Numbered from the stretch's first letter, positions 1 through 5,444 are shown. The stretch is DNA of 5,512 nucleotides from Chloroflexota bacterium (GCA_010092805.1 JAADYY010000528.1:1-5512); one strand, 5' to 3'. A program made the numbers and translations. Notes: generated from the sequence alone by a model not told the origin.

Positions 1-794
1 CCAGCCCAGAGGATGCCCTGTTGGCTGCGCATCACGCCTTGCTGGCGCATGGCAGCGCCGTCCCCGCGCTCCGGCGGCACAGCGCGGCGGCGCAGGTGGG
101 CATCACGCTCGATATGAGCTACATCGAGGCGGCCACCACCAAACCCGTCGATCTGGAAGCGGCGGCGCGCATCGACGCCATGCGCAACCGCTGGTTCCTC
201 GACCCGGTGCTGCGCGGTCGCTACCCGGCGGATGGGCTGGAGCTGGCCGAAGAATATCTGCCGGATATTCAGCCGGGCGACATGAATCAGATCCACGTGC
301 CCATCGACTTTCTGGGCGTGAACTACTATTCGCGCGAAGTCATCAGCGACGACCCCAGCAACCCTTACCTGCAATTCCGCCGCGAGCAGACCGACAGCCC
401 CCGTACCGCGATGGACTGGGAGGTCTACCCGCACGGGCTGTACGCGACGCTCAAGCGTGTCCACACCGAATACAACCCGCCCGCCATCTACATCACGGAG
501 AGCGGCGCGGCATTCGCCGATACGCCCAGCGAGGATGGGCGCGTGCATGATGTTGAGCGGATGGGCTATCTGCGCGATCATTTCCGGGCGGCGCAGCATG
601 CCATCAACGACGGCGTGCCGCTGAAAGGCTACTTTGTGTGGTCGCTGATGGACAACTTCGAATGGGCGGAAGGCTACGACAAGCGCTTCGGCATCTGCTA
701 CGTCGATTTCGCCACGCAGCAGCGCTCCCTCAAGGACAGCGCCCACTTCATGGCGCAGGTGGCGGCAGCCAACGCGATCCCGGCGGACGCTTAA
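1..794 (+). CDS. Glycoside hydrolase family 1 beta-glucosidase/beta-glycosidase, C-terminal part (5' truncated by window edge)
   Basis: This is the C-terminal 263 residues of a retaining GH1 enzyme that hydrolyses beta-linked glucosides or galactosides, probably in the cytoplasm; the full family length is about 440-450 residues. The frame is open from base 3 to the TAA at 792-794. Its first residues (SPEDALLAAHHALLAHG) match the conserved helix that follows the acid/base motif, so the TLNEP motif lies upstream of the window and the TTG at 21 is not the true start. Visible motifs, counted from base 3, are the active-site Tyr region GVNYYS (about residue 107), the nucleophile motif ITESGAAF with Glu166 (codon 498-500), and the sugar-binding stretch DNFEWAEGY (217-225) followed by KRFGICYVDF. 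The nucleophile motif has Ser where most members have Asn (TENG). Exact sugar specificity cannot be told. Its stop overlaps the stop of the convergent gene. Confidence 0.93.
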   Translation, partial: SPEDALLAAHHALLAHGSAVPALRRHSAAAQVGITLDMSYIEAATTKPVDLEAAARIDAMRNRWFLDPVLRGRYPADGLELAEEYLPDIQPGDMNQIHVPIDFLGVNYYSREVISDDPSNPYLQFRREQTDSPRTAMDWEVYPHGLYATLKRVHTEYNPPAIYITESGAAFADTPSEDGRVHDVERMGYLRDHFRAAQHAINDGVPLKGYFVWSLMDNFEWAEGYDKRFGICYVDFATQQRSLKDSAHFMAQVAAANAIPADA

Positions 795-1483
795 TCTGCC
801 GACGCGGGAACGGCGGCCAGATGATTCAGCAGCGCGGCCCACACCAGCGCGTTCGGCGTGTTGCTGTTGATCTGCGCCCATTTGGGCCAGCCGCCGCCCG
901 CCTGCAACACGCTGATCGGCACGGTTTTCTCGCCGCGCGTGATCGCCTCGGCTGTGATCTGGAATGGGCCGTAGGTCAGCGTTTCGCCGGCGGCCAAGCG
1001 ATCCAGCGCTTGATCACGGAGGTAGGGCGCGAGCGTTTCGGCCATGAAGCGGTCGATCAACGCACGTTGATCCTTGTCAGCGCGGAAATCATCGAACGAA
1101 TAACGCCGTCCGTCATCGGCGGTGAGCCGCGCCACCCCACCCACCGCCGCGACCGTCACCTCGGTGAGCGCGTCCCAGCGGATCGTCTCGCGGCGGTTGT
1201 CCGGGTACAGCCGCAGCAGGGCGTGGGCGGTGTGCGGCTCCGCTTGGGCGACGGTGGCGTAGTCGGCGCGGGTGCGGCGTTCGCGCCGCTCGAGCAGCCC
1301 AAACAGCGCCGCGACCAGCACCGGGATCAGCGCCAGCCAGACGGGAAAGCCGGGCGCGATCACGATCAGCGCCGCGACGATCAAGAAGCTGGCAGCGCCG
1401 CCGCGCAAAATCCAGGTGTTGGTGCGCAGGCTCCGGCGGACACTGGCGCTGATGTCCGCCGTCCGTACGGGTCGATCACTCAC
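791..1483 (-). CDS. Hypothetical two-TM membrane protein, DUF6585-like
   Basis: The predicted product is 230 aa from a GTG start at 1483. An upstream in-frame ATG (1501) and TTG (1516) exist, but AAAGGA at 1496-1491 lies 7 nt before the GTG and would be inside the longer versions, so GTG is preferred. Residues 1-27 are polar and basic. Two hydrophobic segments follow (about 28-44 and 47-64), joined by a short APGFP turn, and then an Arg-rich stretch (ERRERRTR). The rest is soluble, with a pattern of IRWDALTEV, a D-G-R-x-Y-x-F strand, a helix, then GETLTYGPFQIT and a C-terminal NTPNALVWAALLNHL. This order resembles the PH-like arrangement of DUF6585 proteins, which have no known function; the match is from memory and unconfirmed. 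The basic flank suggests the C-terminal part faces the cytosol. It is transcribed divergently from the YaeQ-like gene and convergently with the GH1 gene. Confidence 0.8.
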   Translation of the reverse strand: MSDRPVRTADISASVRRSLRTNTWILRGGAASFLIVAALIVIAPGFPVWLALIPVLVAALFGLLERRERRTRADYATVAQAEPHTAHALLRLYPDNRRETIRWDALTEVTVAAVGGVARLTADDGRRYSFDDFRADKDQRALIDRFMAETLAPYLRDQALDRLAAGETLTYGPFQITAEAITRGEKTVPISVLQAGGGWPKWAQINSNTPNALVWAALLNHLAAVPASAD

Positions 1484-1490
1484 GAGCGAG

Positions 1491-1496
1491 TCCTTT
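1491..1496 (-). promoter_or_regulatory. Ribosome binding site AAAGGA deciding the GTG start at 1483
   Basis: On the minus strand the sequence reads AGAAAGGA, then CTCGCTC (7 nt), then GTG. The spacing is ideal and the same AAAGGA...GTGAG layout precedes the glycosyltransferase start, which supports choosing GTG over the longer in-frame TTG and ATG starts. Confidence 0.7.
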
Positions 1497-1528
1497 CTCA
1501 TAATCGCATCTAGCAACGAAGTCGGCGC

Positions 1529-1542
1529 TATGATAACATAAT
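1529..1542. promoter_or_regulatory. Candidate bidirectional promoter -10 region between divergent genes
   Basis: The 86-bp gap between the membrane protein (-) and the YaeQ-like gene (+) contains an AT-rich island in otherwise GC-rich DNA. Bases 1529-1540 (TATGATAACATA) match their own reverse complement at 10 of 12 positions. They read as a -10-like TATGAT on the plus strand and as TATGTT or TATCAT on the minus strand. No good -35 is seen on either side. A start of transcription 6-8 bases past either end would give leaders of about 30-40 nt to both genes. The role is inferred. Confidence 0.4.
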
Positions 1543-1569
1543 TGCGCCTTTAAAGCGACGAGATGGAGT

Positions 1570-2070
1570 GTGCTGCGCTTGCCCAATTCACCCCAATCCC
1601 TGCATCTGCCGCGCAAACGAGCGCTGCGTGCGCACGGCCAGCGCGTCGTGTTCGCCAAAGGCCTCAACGAGAGCGCCGAGCACGTCCTGATGAAAGCGTT
1701 CCTGTGGGCGCTGTACCTGCCCACCTACCCGGATCTGTCGGTCGAGGTGCGCATCGGCGACAAGTACAAGCCGGACGTGGTGCAGATCGACGCCGCCAAC
1801 ATGCCGATCTTCTGGGCGGAGGCTGGGCAGGTGGGCGTGAAGAAGATCGAGTCGTTGGTGCGCCGCTTCCGCACGACGCATTTCGTCATCGCCAAGTGGA
1901 ACCAGCGCCTCGACCCGGTGGCCGGCAACGTGCGCGCCGCGCTCAACGGGCGGGATCACGGCGCGCCGTTTGACCTGATCAGCTTCCCCGCCGACAGTGC
2001 CGACCGCTTCATCGCGGCGGACGGCGAGATCCGCATCACGCATGACGATGTGACGTGGCTGCGCCTGTGA
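1570..2070 (+). CDS. YaeQ-like family protein (PD-(D/E)XK nuclease-like fold), function unknown
   Basis: The product is 166 aa from GTG 1570. The segment order recalls YaeQ: a strand then an Asn-Glu-Ser helix (RVVFAKGLNESAEHVLMKAF, residues 25-44), a KPDVV motif (67-71), FWAEAGQV (81-88), KKIESLVRRF (91-100), a THFVIAKWN strand (103-111), and a C-terminal EIRITHDDVTWL strand pair. E. coli YaeQ has the parallel elements LARHPSETQER, DEPEAW, LWIELG, RRIKKA and GVIWLSDD. YaeQ proteins have the fold of PD-(D/E)XK nucleases but no settled activity; candidate site residues here are Glu34, Asp69 and Glu84. The start is uncertain: GGAG at 1565-1568 is only 1 nt from the GTG but 10 nt from an in-frame TTG at 1579, which would give 163 aa. 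No signal peptide is seen. The last 35 bp overlap the convergent glycosyltransferase. Confidence 0.75.
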   Translation: MLRLPNSPQSLHLPRKRALRAHGQRVVFAKGLNESAEHVLMKAFLWALYLPTYPDLSVEVRIGDKYKPDVVQIDAANMPIFWAEAGQVGVKKIESLVRRFRTTHFVIAKWNQRLDPVAGNVRAALNGRDHGAPFDLISFPADSADRFIAADGEIRITHDDVTWLRL

Positions 2071-3274
2071 CCTGCGCGGCGAACGCCAGAATCTCATCAG
2101 CGGCGCGCTGATACCCGCCTGCCGCCTTGAACGACGCGCCCAGCCGGGCGGCGCGCTGCTTGTACGCCGGATCGGCCAGGACTTGATCGACAGCCTGCCG
2201 CAGCTGTGCAGCGGTCACTTTGCCCAGCGGCGGCGCGAAACCAATCGCCACACCCGCGCCCGTATCCGCCACACGCCGCGCCACCATCGCCTGCTCAATC
2301 TGCTGGGGCACGGCCACCAACGGCACCGCGTGATAGAGCGCTTCATGCACGCTGTTCATGCCGCCGTGCGTGATGAAAACATCCACCTGCGGCAGCAGAT
2401 CAAGCTGTGGGACGGTTTGGCGCACGATGAAATTCGGCGGCGCGCCCGGCACGGTGCTGAGATCGGTTTGCCCGCCGACAGCCAGCACGAACAGCCCCGG
2501 ATGATCGGCGAAAGCCTTGAAGCACGCTTGGTAGAAGTCGCTGCGATTGGCATGGACGGTGCCCAGCGAGATGAACACGACGGGTTTGCGCGTCAGCAGG
2601 CTGAAATCAAAATCGCCGTAGCCGCCGCGTACGGCAATCGATGGGCCGACGAATTTGTAGCGTGCGTCGAAGCGGTCGGCGTGGAACTGAAAATCTGCCG
2701 ACGTGTAAACGATGTTGAGCGCGCCCGCATTGCCGAACACCCCCGCCATCCCCAGCGGATCGCCGCCGTACTGCTGGCGGTGACGGCGCATCGCGCTCTG
2801 ATAATCGATCAACGTGAACAGGCTTTTCTGAACGATGTTGATCTGCGCCAACGGCGGCAGCGGTGGCCGGACGCCGGGCTGCATGGCGAACAGCGGGATC
2901 GACGCGACCTGCGGGATTCCGGCCAGCCGGGCGGCCTCTTTGCCCCAGAAGCACAGCGCATCGAACATGATGTAATCCGGCTGCTCCTGCGCCACCACCG
3001 CGCGGATCTCTGGCAGCAGTTGGCGCGTCGTTTCCACCAGCATATAGCCGACGCCGAAAATGTCGCCGTCTGCCGCCGCACGCACCGCTTCCAGCGCCGC
3101 CGGGATCGCCGGGTAGGGGCGGAACTCGACGCCCGCCGCGCTGATCTTGTCGCGGTATGCCTCGCTGTTGTAGTAGATGACCTGTTCGCCGCGCCGCGCC
3201 AGTTCCGCGACGACGGCCAGCGTGGGGTTGATGTGCCCGTGCGCCGGGATGTTGAAAAAGATCGTCTTGCTCAC
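2036..3274 (-). CDS. GT1-family glycosyltransferase, macrolide glycosyltransferase (MGT)-like
   Basis: The 412-aa product is a full-length GT-B fold enzyme that moves a sugar from a nucleotide sugar (probably UDP- or dTDP-sugar) to a small hydrophobic acceptor. The N-terminus has IPAHGHINPTLA (residues 9-20), the acceptor-domain motif in which the first His (His12) matches the catalytic base of OleD-type enzymes. The C-terminal domain begins near VVFISLGTV (232-240), continues with VPQLDLLPQVDVFITHGG (288-305) and has the donor-binding HGGMNSVHEAL (303-313) and VPQQIEQ (322-328). No membrane segment or signal peptide is seen, so it should act in the cytoplasm. Macrolide, carotenoid and glycolipid glycosyltransferases all share this layout, so the acceptor is unknown. 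The GTG start is backed by AAAGGA 5 nt upstream. It is divergent from the sulfotransferase, which hints at joint modification of one product. Its stop lies 35 bp inside the YaeQ-like gene. Confidence 0.9.
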   Translation of the reverse strand: MSKTIFFNIPAHGHINPTLAVVAELARRGEQVIYYNSEAYRDKISAAGVEFRPYPAIPAALEAVRAAADGDIFGVGYMLVETTRQLLPEIRAVVAQEQPDYIMFDALCFWGKEAARLAGIPQVASIPLFAMQPGVRPPLPPLAQINIVQKSLFTLIDYQSAMRRHRQQYGGDPLGMAGVFGNAGALNIVYTSADFQFHADRFDARYKFVGPSIAVRGGYGDFDFSLLTRKPVVFISLGTVHANRSDFYQACFKAFADHPGLFVLAVGGQTDLSTVPGAPPNFIVRQTVPQLDLLPQVDVFITHGGMNSVHEALYHAVPLVAVPQQIEQAMVARRVADTGAGVAIGFAPPLGKVTAAQLRQAVDQVLADPAYKQRAARLGASFKAAGGYQRAADEILAFAAQVTGAATSHRHA

Positions 3275-3279
3275 GCCAA

Positions 3280-3285
3280 TCCTTT
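3280..3285 (-). promoter_or_regulatory. Ribosome binding site AAAGGA for the glycosyltransferase
   Basis: On the minus strand GAAAGGA is followed by TTGGC (5 nt) and the GTG start at 3274. It fixes the start that gives the conserved N-terminal beta-strand FFNIPAHGH. Confidence 0.7.
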
Positions 3286-3315
3286 CATGGGATCGTGTCT
3301 GGAGATCACAGCACC

Positions 3316-3321
3316 ATGATA
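3316..3321 (-). promoter_or_regulatory. Possible -10 box (TATCAT) for the glycosyltransferase
   Basis: The minus strand reads TATCAT about 42 nt upstream of the GTG start. There is no recognisable TTGACA-like -35; the place where it should lie is occupied by the inverted repeat at 3331-3354. This is a weak call made mainly from position. Confidence 0.3.
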
Positions 3322-3330
3322 CCGCCTTCC

Positions 3331-3354
3331 ACAGCGATCACGCCGGATCGCTGT
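3331..3354. promoter_or_regulatory. Candidate operator: perfect 8-bp inverted repeat with 8-bp spacer
   Basis: ACAGCGAT (3331-3338) and ATCGCTGT (3347-3354) are exact reverse complements around CACGCCGG. The repeat fills the -35/spacer region of the sulfotransferase promoter and touches its TATAAT box, and it also lies just upstream of the possible glycosyltransferase -10. A dimeric helix-turn-helix regulator bound here would block or control both divergent genes. The symmetry is seen directly; the regulatory role is inferred. Confidence 0.5.
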
Positions 3355-3359
3355 ATAAT
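3354..3359 (+). promoter_or_regulatory. -10 box TATAAT of the sulfotransferase promoter
   Basis: A perfect TATAAT sits 44 bp upstream of the ATG at 3404, predicting a leader of roughly 35-40 nt. No good -35 is found at 16-18 bp upstream (the 17-bp position reads ACAGCG), so it may need an activator or be a weak promoter. The overlapping inverted repeat would fit regulated use. Confidence 0.55.
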
Positions 3360-3403
3360 CGCGGGCATGAGTCACCAGCAGCGAACCGGGAGCTTAGCGT
3401 CAG

Positions 3404-4282
3404 ATGACGATGCCGAATTTTCTGATCATTGGCGCGATGAAGGCGGGCACCACCGCCCTCTACGCGACATTGGCCCAGCACCCCCAAATCTACATGAGTC
3501 CGAATAAGGAGCCGCACTTCTTCACGCACGAAGGCGGCAAACCGTCGATCAGCCCGACGGTCGTCAACAACCTCGCCGATTATCAGGCGCTGTTCGCCGA
3601 TGTCACCGACGAGATCGCCATCGGTGAGGCGACGCCCAATTATCTGGTGCAGCCGGAAGTCGCCGCGACGATCCACCGCTACCTGCCCGACGCCAAACTG
3701 ATCGCCATCCTCCGCGACCCAGCCGAGCGCGCCTATTCGCACTACCTGCACCGCGTGCTGTCCCGGCGCGAAGATCACGCCGATTTTCTGGAAGCGTTCC
3801 GTTACAACGAGACGCTGGCCGCCGAGGGTTACTACCTCGATTCGTATCGGTTGGGGGGGATGTACTACGAGAATCTGTGCCGCTACTATGATCGGTTCCC
3901 GGCAGCGCAGATCAAAGTGGTGCTGTACGACGATTGGCGCGACGATCCGGCGGGGACGGCGCAGGCGCTGTTCGACTTCCTGGGCGTCGATACCGCCTTC
4001 GTGCCGGACGCGCGCTGGTATTACAAAACCGGCAAACCGAAAAGCGCACTGCTCAACGATGTGCTGCGCTATGTGCGCACCTCGAATGTGGCGCGCCCGC
4101 TGCGCAAGCTGATCCCGGCAAACCTACGCCGCAACGTCGTGATCGGCCTGCACAACCGCAACGTCGCGCGTGAAACGCTCACGCCGGAAGATCGCGCCAT
4201 GCTCATTGACCTGATGCGCGACGACATCCTCAAGCTGCAAGATCTGCTGGGGCGGGATCTCTCGGTGTGGCTGCGCATCTGA
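3404..4282 (+). CDS. PAPS-dependent sulfotransferase (NDST/heparan sulfotransferase-like)
   Basis: The 292-aa product transfers sulfate from 3'-phosphoadenylyl sulfate (PAPS) to a hydroxyl or amine of an acceptor, commonly a glycan or lipid-linked sugar. The 5'-phosphosulfate loop is FLIIGAMKAGTTALY (residues 6-20, Lys13 contacting the leaving group). The KEPHFF motif (35-40) carries the likely catalytic base Glu36, GEATPNYL (74-81) follows, and the 3'-phosphate site is ILRDPAERAYSHYLH (102-116, Arg104 and Ser112). Length is normal for bacterial single-domain members and no signal or membrane segment is seen. GGGAG at 3388-3392 precedes the ATG by 11 nt; a second ATG two codons on (3410) is possible. 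A run of seven G (3853-3859) lies in frame. It is divergent from the glycosyltransferase, suggesting a shared glycosylated and sulfated product. The acceptor cannot be predicted. Confidence 0.93.
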   Translation: MTMPNFLIIGAMKAGTTALYATLAQHPQIYMSPNKEPHFFTHEGGKPSISPTVVNNLADYQALFADVTDEIAIGEATPNYLVQPEVAATIHRYLPDAKLIAILRDPAERAYSHYLHRVLSRREDHADFLEAFRYNETLAAEGYYLDSYRLGGMYYENLCRYYDRFPAAQIKVVLYDDWRDDPAGTAQALFDFLGVDTAFVPDARWYYKTGKPKSALLNDVLRYVRTSNVARPLRKLIPANLRRNVVIGLHNRNVARETLTPEDRAMLIDLMRDDILKLQDLLGRDLSVWLRI

Positions 4283-4302
4283 CGCTGCGTTGGCGCATAA
4301 CG

Positions 4303-4325
4303 GCGGGGACGGCAGCCGCCCCCGC
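4303..4325. terminator. Strong GC-rich hairpin between convergent genes, possible terminator
   Basis: GCGGGG (4303-4308) pairs with CCCCGC (4320-4325), and inside this CGG (4310-4312) pairs with CCG (4316-4318) around a 3-nt loop, broken by one A/C mismatch. It lies 20 nt after the sulfotransferase stop and 14 nt after the end of the minus-strand small gene, so it could serve both. There is no T tract on either side, so it is not a classic intrinsic terminator. Confidence 0.45.
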
Positions 4326-4339
4326 TCCGCTTAGCTCGG

Positions 4340-4656
4340 CTACATTGGATAGCTTTCCAGCGCGAGCGATAGAATCGCCTGATGTTTCGGCATGTAGCGC
4401 AGTTCGATCATGCGGCCTAACTGCAAGTCGCCCAGTTCATCCGCGATGGGATGATCGCCCAGTTCAAGCTGCACATCATCCACGCGGCGCGATTTGCTCA
4501 CCTGCTGCGGATTGACTGTGACTTCGCTGCGCAGGCTGCGCCCGCCGCGCCCGCTGAGGCCGTGCAGCCGCAGCCGCTCGCCGGGGTGCAGAACTGATGG
4601 CCGTTCGCTTGCATGGGGAACTGTGTAATCTGTTCAAAGAAGCTCATATCACGCAT
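4340..4656 (-). CDS. Small hypothetical protein, apparently frameshifted (unrecognised family)
   Basis: I do not recognise the family. On the minus strand one frame is open from 4633 to the TAG at 4342-4340 (97 codons) and looks coding in its last 80 or so: HPGERLRLHGLSGR, then SEVTVNPQQVSKSRRVDDVQ, LELGDHPIADELGDL, and a C-terminus ELRYMPKHQAILSLALESYP. It has no good ATG/GTG/TTG early on. The likely start is the ATG at 4656 (MRDMSFFEQITQFP), which has GAGG 11 nt upstream but is in another frame. Moving by -1 at the CCCC run (plus-strand GGGG 4615-4618) would join the parts into a product of 105 aa. The break could be a real mutation, a sequencing error or programmed slippage. If no shift occurs, GTG at 4501 gives only 53 aa. 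The gene is soluble and charged, convergent with the sulfotransferase and divergent from the TetR gene, which may regulate it. Confidence 0.5.
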
Positions 4657-4759
4657 AAGCTTTTGTGCCTCATAATTAGTACGTATTACATATAGTATAA
4701 CGCAGTTTCGCGTCGGCTTGCGCCTGATCATGTCACCCATTATGGGGAAAACAGGAAAC

Positions 4760-4788
4760 TTGACACACGCACGCCAGCCGGCTAGAAT
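4760..4788 (+). promoter_or_regulatory. Sigma70-type promoter of the TetR gene (TTGACA-17-TAGAAT)
   Basis: A perfect -35 TTGACA (4760-4765) is followed by a 17-bp spacer and TAGAAT (4783-4788), one base from the consensus -10. The expected transcript start near 4795 gives a leader of about 45 nt to the ATG at 4839. This is the best promoter in the window. Confidence 0.8.
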
Positions 4789-4793
4789 TTTAC

Positions 4794-4807
4794 CAACATG
4801 TAAGTTG
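4794..4807. promoter_or_regulatory. Possible autoregulatory operator at the TetR transcript start
   Basis: CAAC (4794-4797) and GTTG (4804-4807) form an inverted repeat, and the 14-bp element matches its reverse complement at 10 positions. It spans the predicted transcription start, a common place for a TetR-family autorepressor to bind. The arms are short, so this is tentative. Confidence 0.3.
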
Positions 4808-4838
4808 AATTCCTGCTGATCAAGCTGAGCGAGGCGCC

Positions 4839-5444
4839 ATGGCCGATTCCGAGCACCCCCCGCCCAACCCGGACAGCGCCACCCGCGCCCGCATCCTGGA
4901 TGTGGCCGAGCAGTTGTTCGGCGAGCGCGGCTACAACTCCGTGCGCCTGCGCGACATCGCGGATCAGTTGGGCATCAAGCACGCGGCGCTTTACTATCAC
5001 TTCCCGCAGAAGAAAGAGGGCCTGTTCGTGGAAGTGATGACGCGCAGCTTCAACCGTCACCGCGCGGGGATGGACGCGGCGATTGCGCAGGCCGGGCCAG
5101 ATCTACGGGCGCAGTTGTTGGCCGTCGCCGCCTGGCTTTTCGATCAGCCGCCTGTCAACATGGGGCGGATCATGTATTCGGATCTGGCGGCGATCAGCGC
5201 GGCCAACGCCACAGCGATCTCGCTGCATATGTTTGACGCGCTGCGGCTGCCCGTCGAAACAGCGCTCGAAGCGACGCAGACCGCCGGGATCACCGCTGTG
5301 CCCGACCCGGGGTTGGCGGCCATCAGCTTCGTCAGCTTGATCGAGACGGTACACATCGTGCCTGCGCTCGGCAACCCAGCAGCAAAGATGCAGGTGATCG
5401 AAAATACGGTCGATATGTTATTACAAGGCTGGCTCAAGCGCTGA
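4839..5444 (+). CDS. TetR/AcrR-family transcriptional regulator
   Basis: The 201-aa product is a typical-length TetR-family DNA-binding regulator, usually a ligand-released homodimeric repressor. After a Pro-rich N-terminal tail (residues 1-13), the TetR_N domain runs from about 15 to 61: ARILDVAEQLFGERGYNSV, then the helix-turn-helix LRDIADQLGIKHAALYYHF (about 37-55), then KKEGLFVEVM. The recognition helix is GIKHAALYYHF. The helical C-terminal ligand domain (about 65-201) is divergent and gives no clue to the ligand. ATG 4839 has GAGG at 4831-4834 (spacing 4) and follows a near-consensus promoter. It is divergent from the small frameshifted gene, the usual arrangement for a TetR target, but no pump or catabolic enzyme is next to it here; a target may lie beyond the right edge. 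The 3' end contains one arm of an inverted repeat. Confidence 0.93.
   Translation: MADSEHPPPNPDSATRARILDVAEQLFGERGYNSVRLRDIADQLGIKHAALYYHFPQKKEGLFVEVMTRSFNRHRAGMDAAIAQAGPDLRAQLLAVAAWLFDQPPVNMGRIMYSDLAAISAANATAISLHMFDALRLPVETALEATQTAGITAVPDPGLAAISFVSLIETVHIVPALGNPAAKMQVIENTVDMLLQGWLKR

Larger units (their letters stand above)
4657..4838. promoter_or_regulatory. AT-rich divergent regulatory region between the small gene and the TetR gene
   Basis: The stretch 4660-4701 is strikingly AT-rich beside its neighbours. It holds several -10-like words, including TATACT on the minus strand (4699-4694), a TACGTA palindrome (4680-4685) with imperfect flanking symmetry, and a direct repeat GTATTAC/GTATAAC (4683-4689 and 4695-4701). 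Further on is the near-palindrome CCCATTATGGG (4736-4746), 13 bp before the plus-strand -35. These could be the small gene's promoter and regulator sites. I see no RNA gene here. Confidence 0.5.

Noticed and set aside
638..1513. 291-codon plus-strand open frame opposite the two-TM membrane protein
   Set aside because: It is rich in Arg, Gln and Gly with no domain pattern and lies antisense to a gene with TM helices and a good ribosome binding site; such long antisense frames are common in GC-rich DNA.
1588..2097. 169-codon minus-strand open frame opposite the YaeQ-like gene
   Set aside because: It is Arg/His/Val-rich low-information sequence, and the plus-strand frame shows a YaeQ-like order of elements.
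2183..3319. 378-codon plus-strand open frame opposite the glycosyltransferase
   Set aside because: Its product is His/Arg-rich without recognisable motifs, while the minus strand encodes a full GT1 protein with all motifs.
3367..3507. ATG at 3367 soon after the TATAAT as an alternative start for the plus-strand gene
   Set aside because: It is in a different frame that ends at 3507; the sulfotransferase frame starts at 3404 with GGGAG upstream.
3338..3778. 146-codon minus-strand open frame opposite the sulfotransferase start
   Set aside because: It runs antisense through the conserved PAPS-binding loop coding region and has no ribosome binding site or domain of its own.
4267..4515. 82-codon plus-strand open frame downstream of the sulfotransferase
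   Set aside because: It begins inside the sulfotransferase, crosses the GC hairpin and lies antisense to the better-supported minus-strand small gene.
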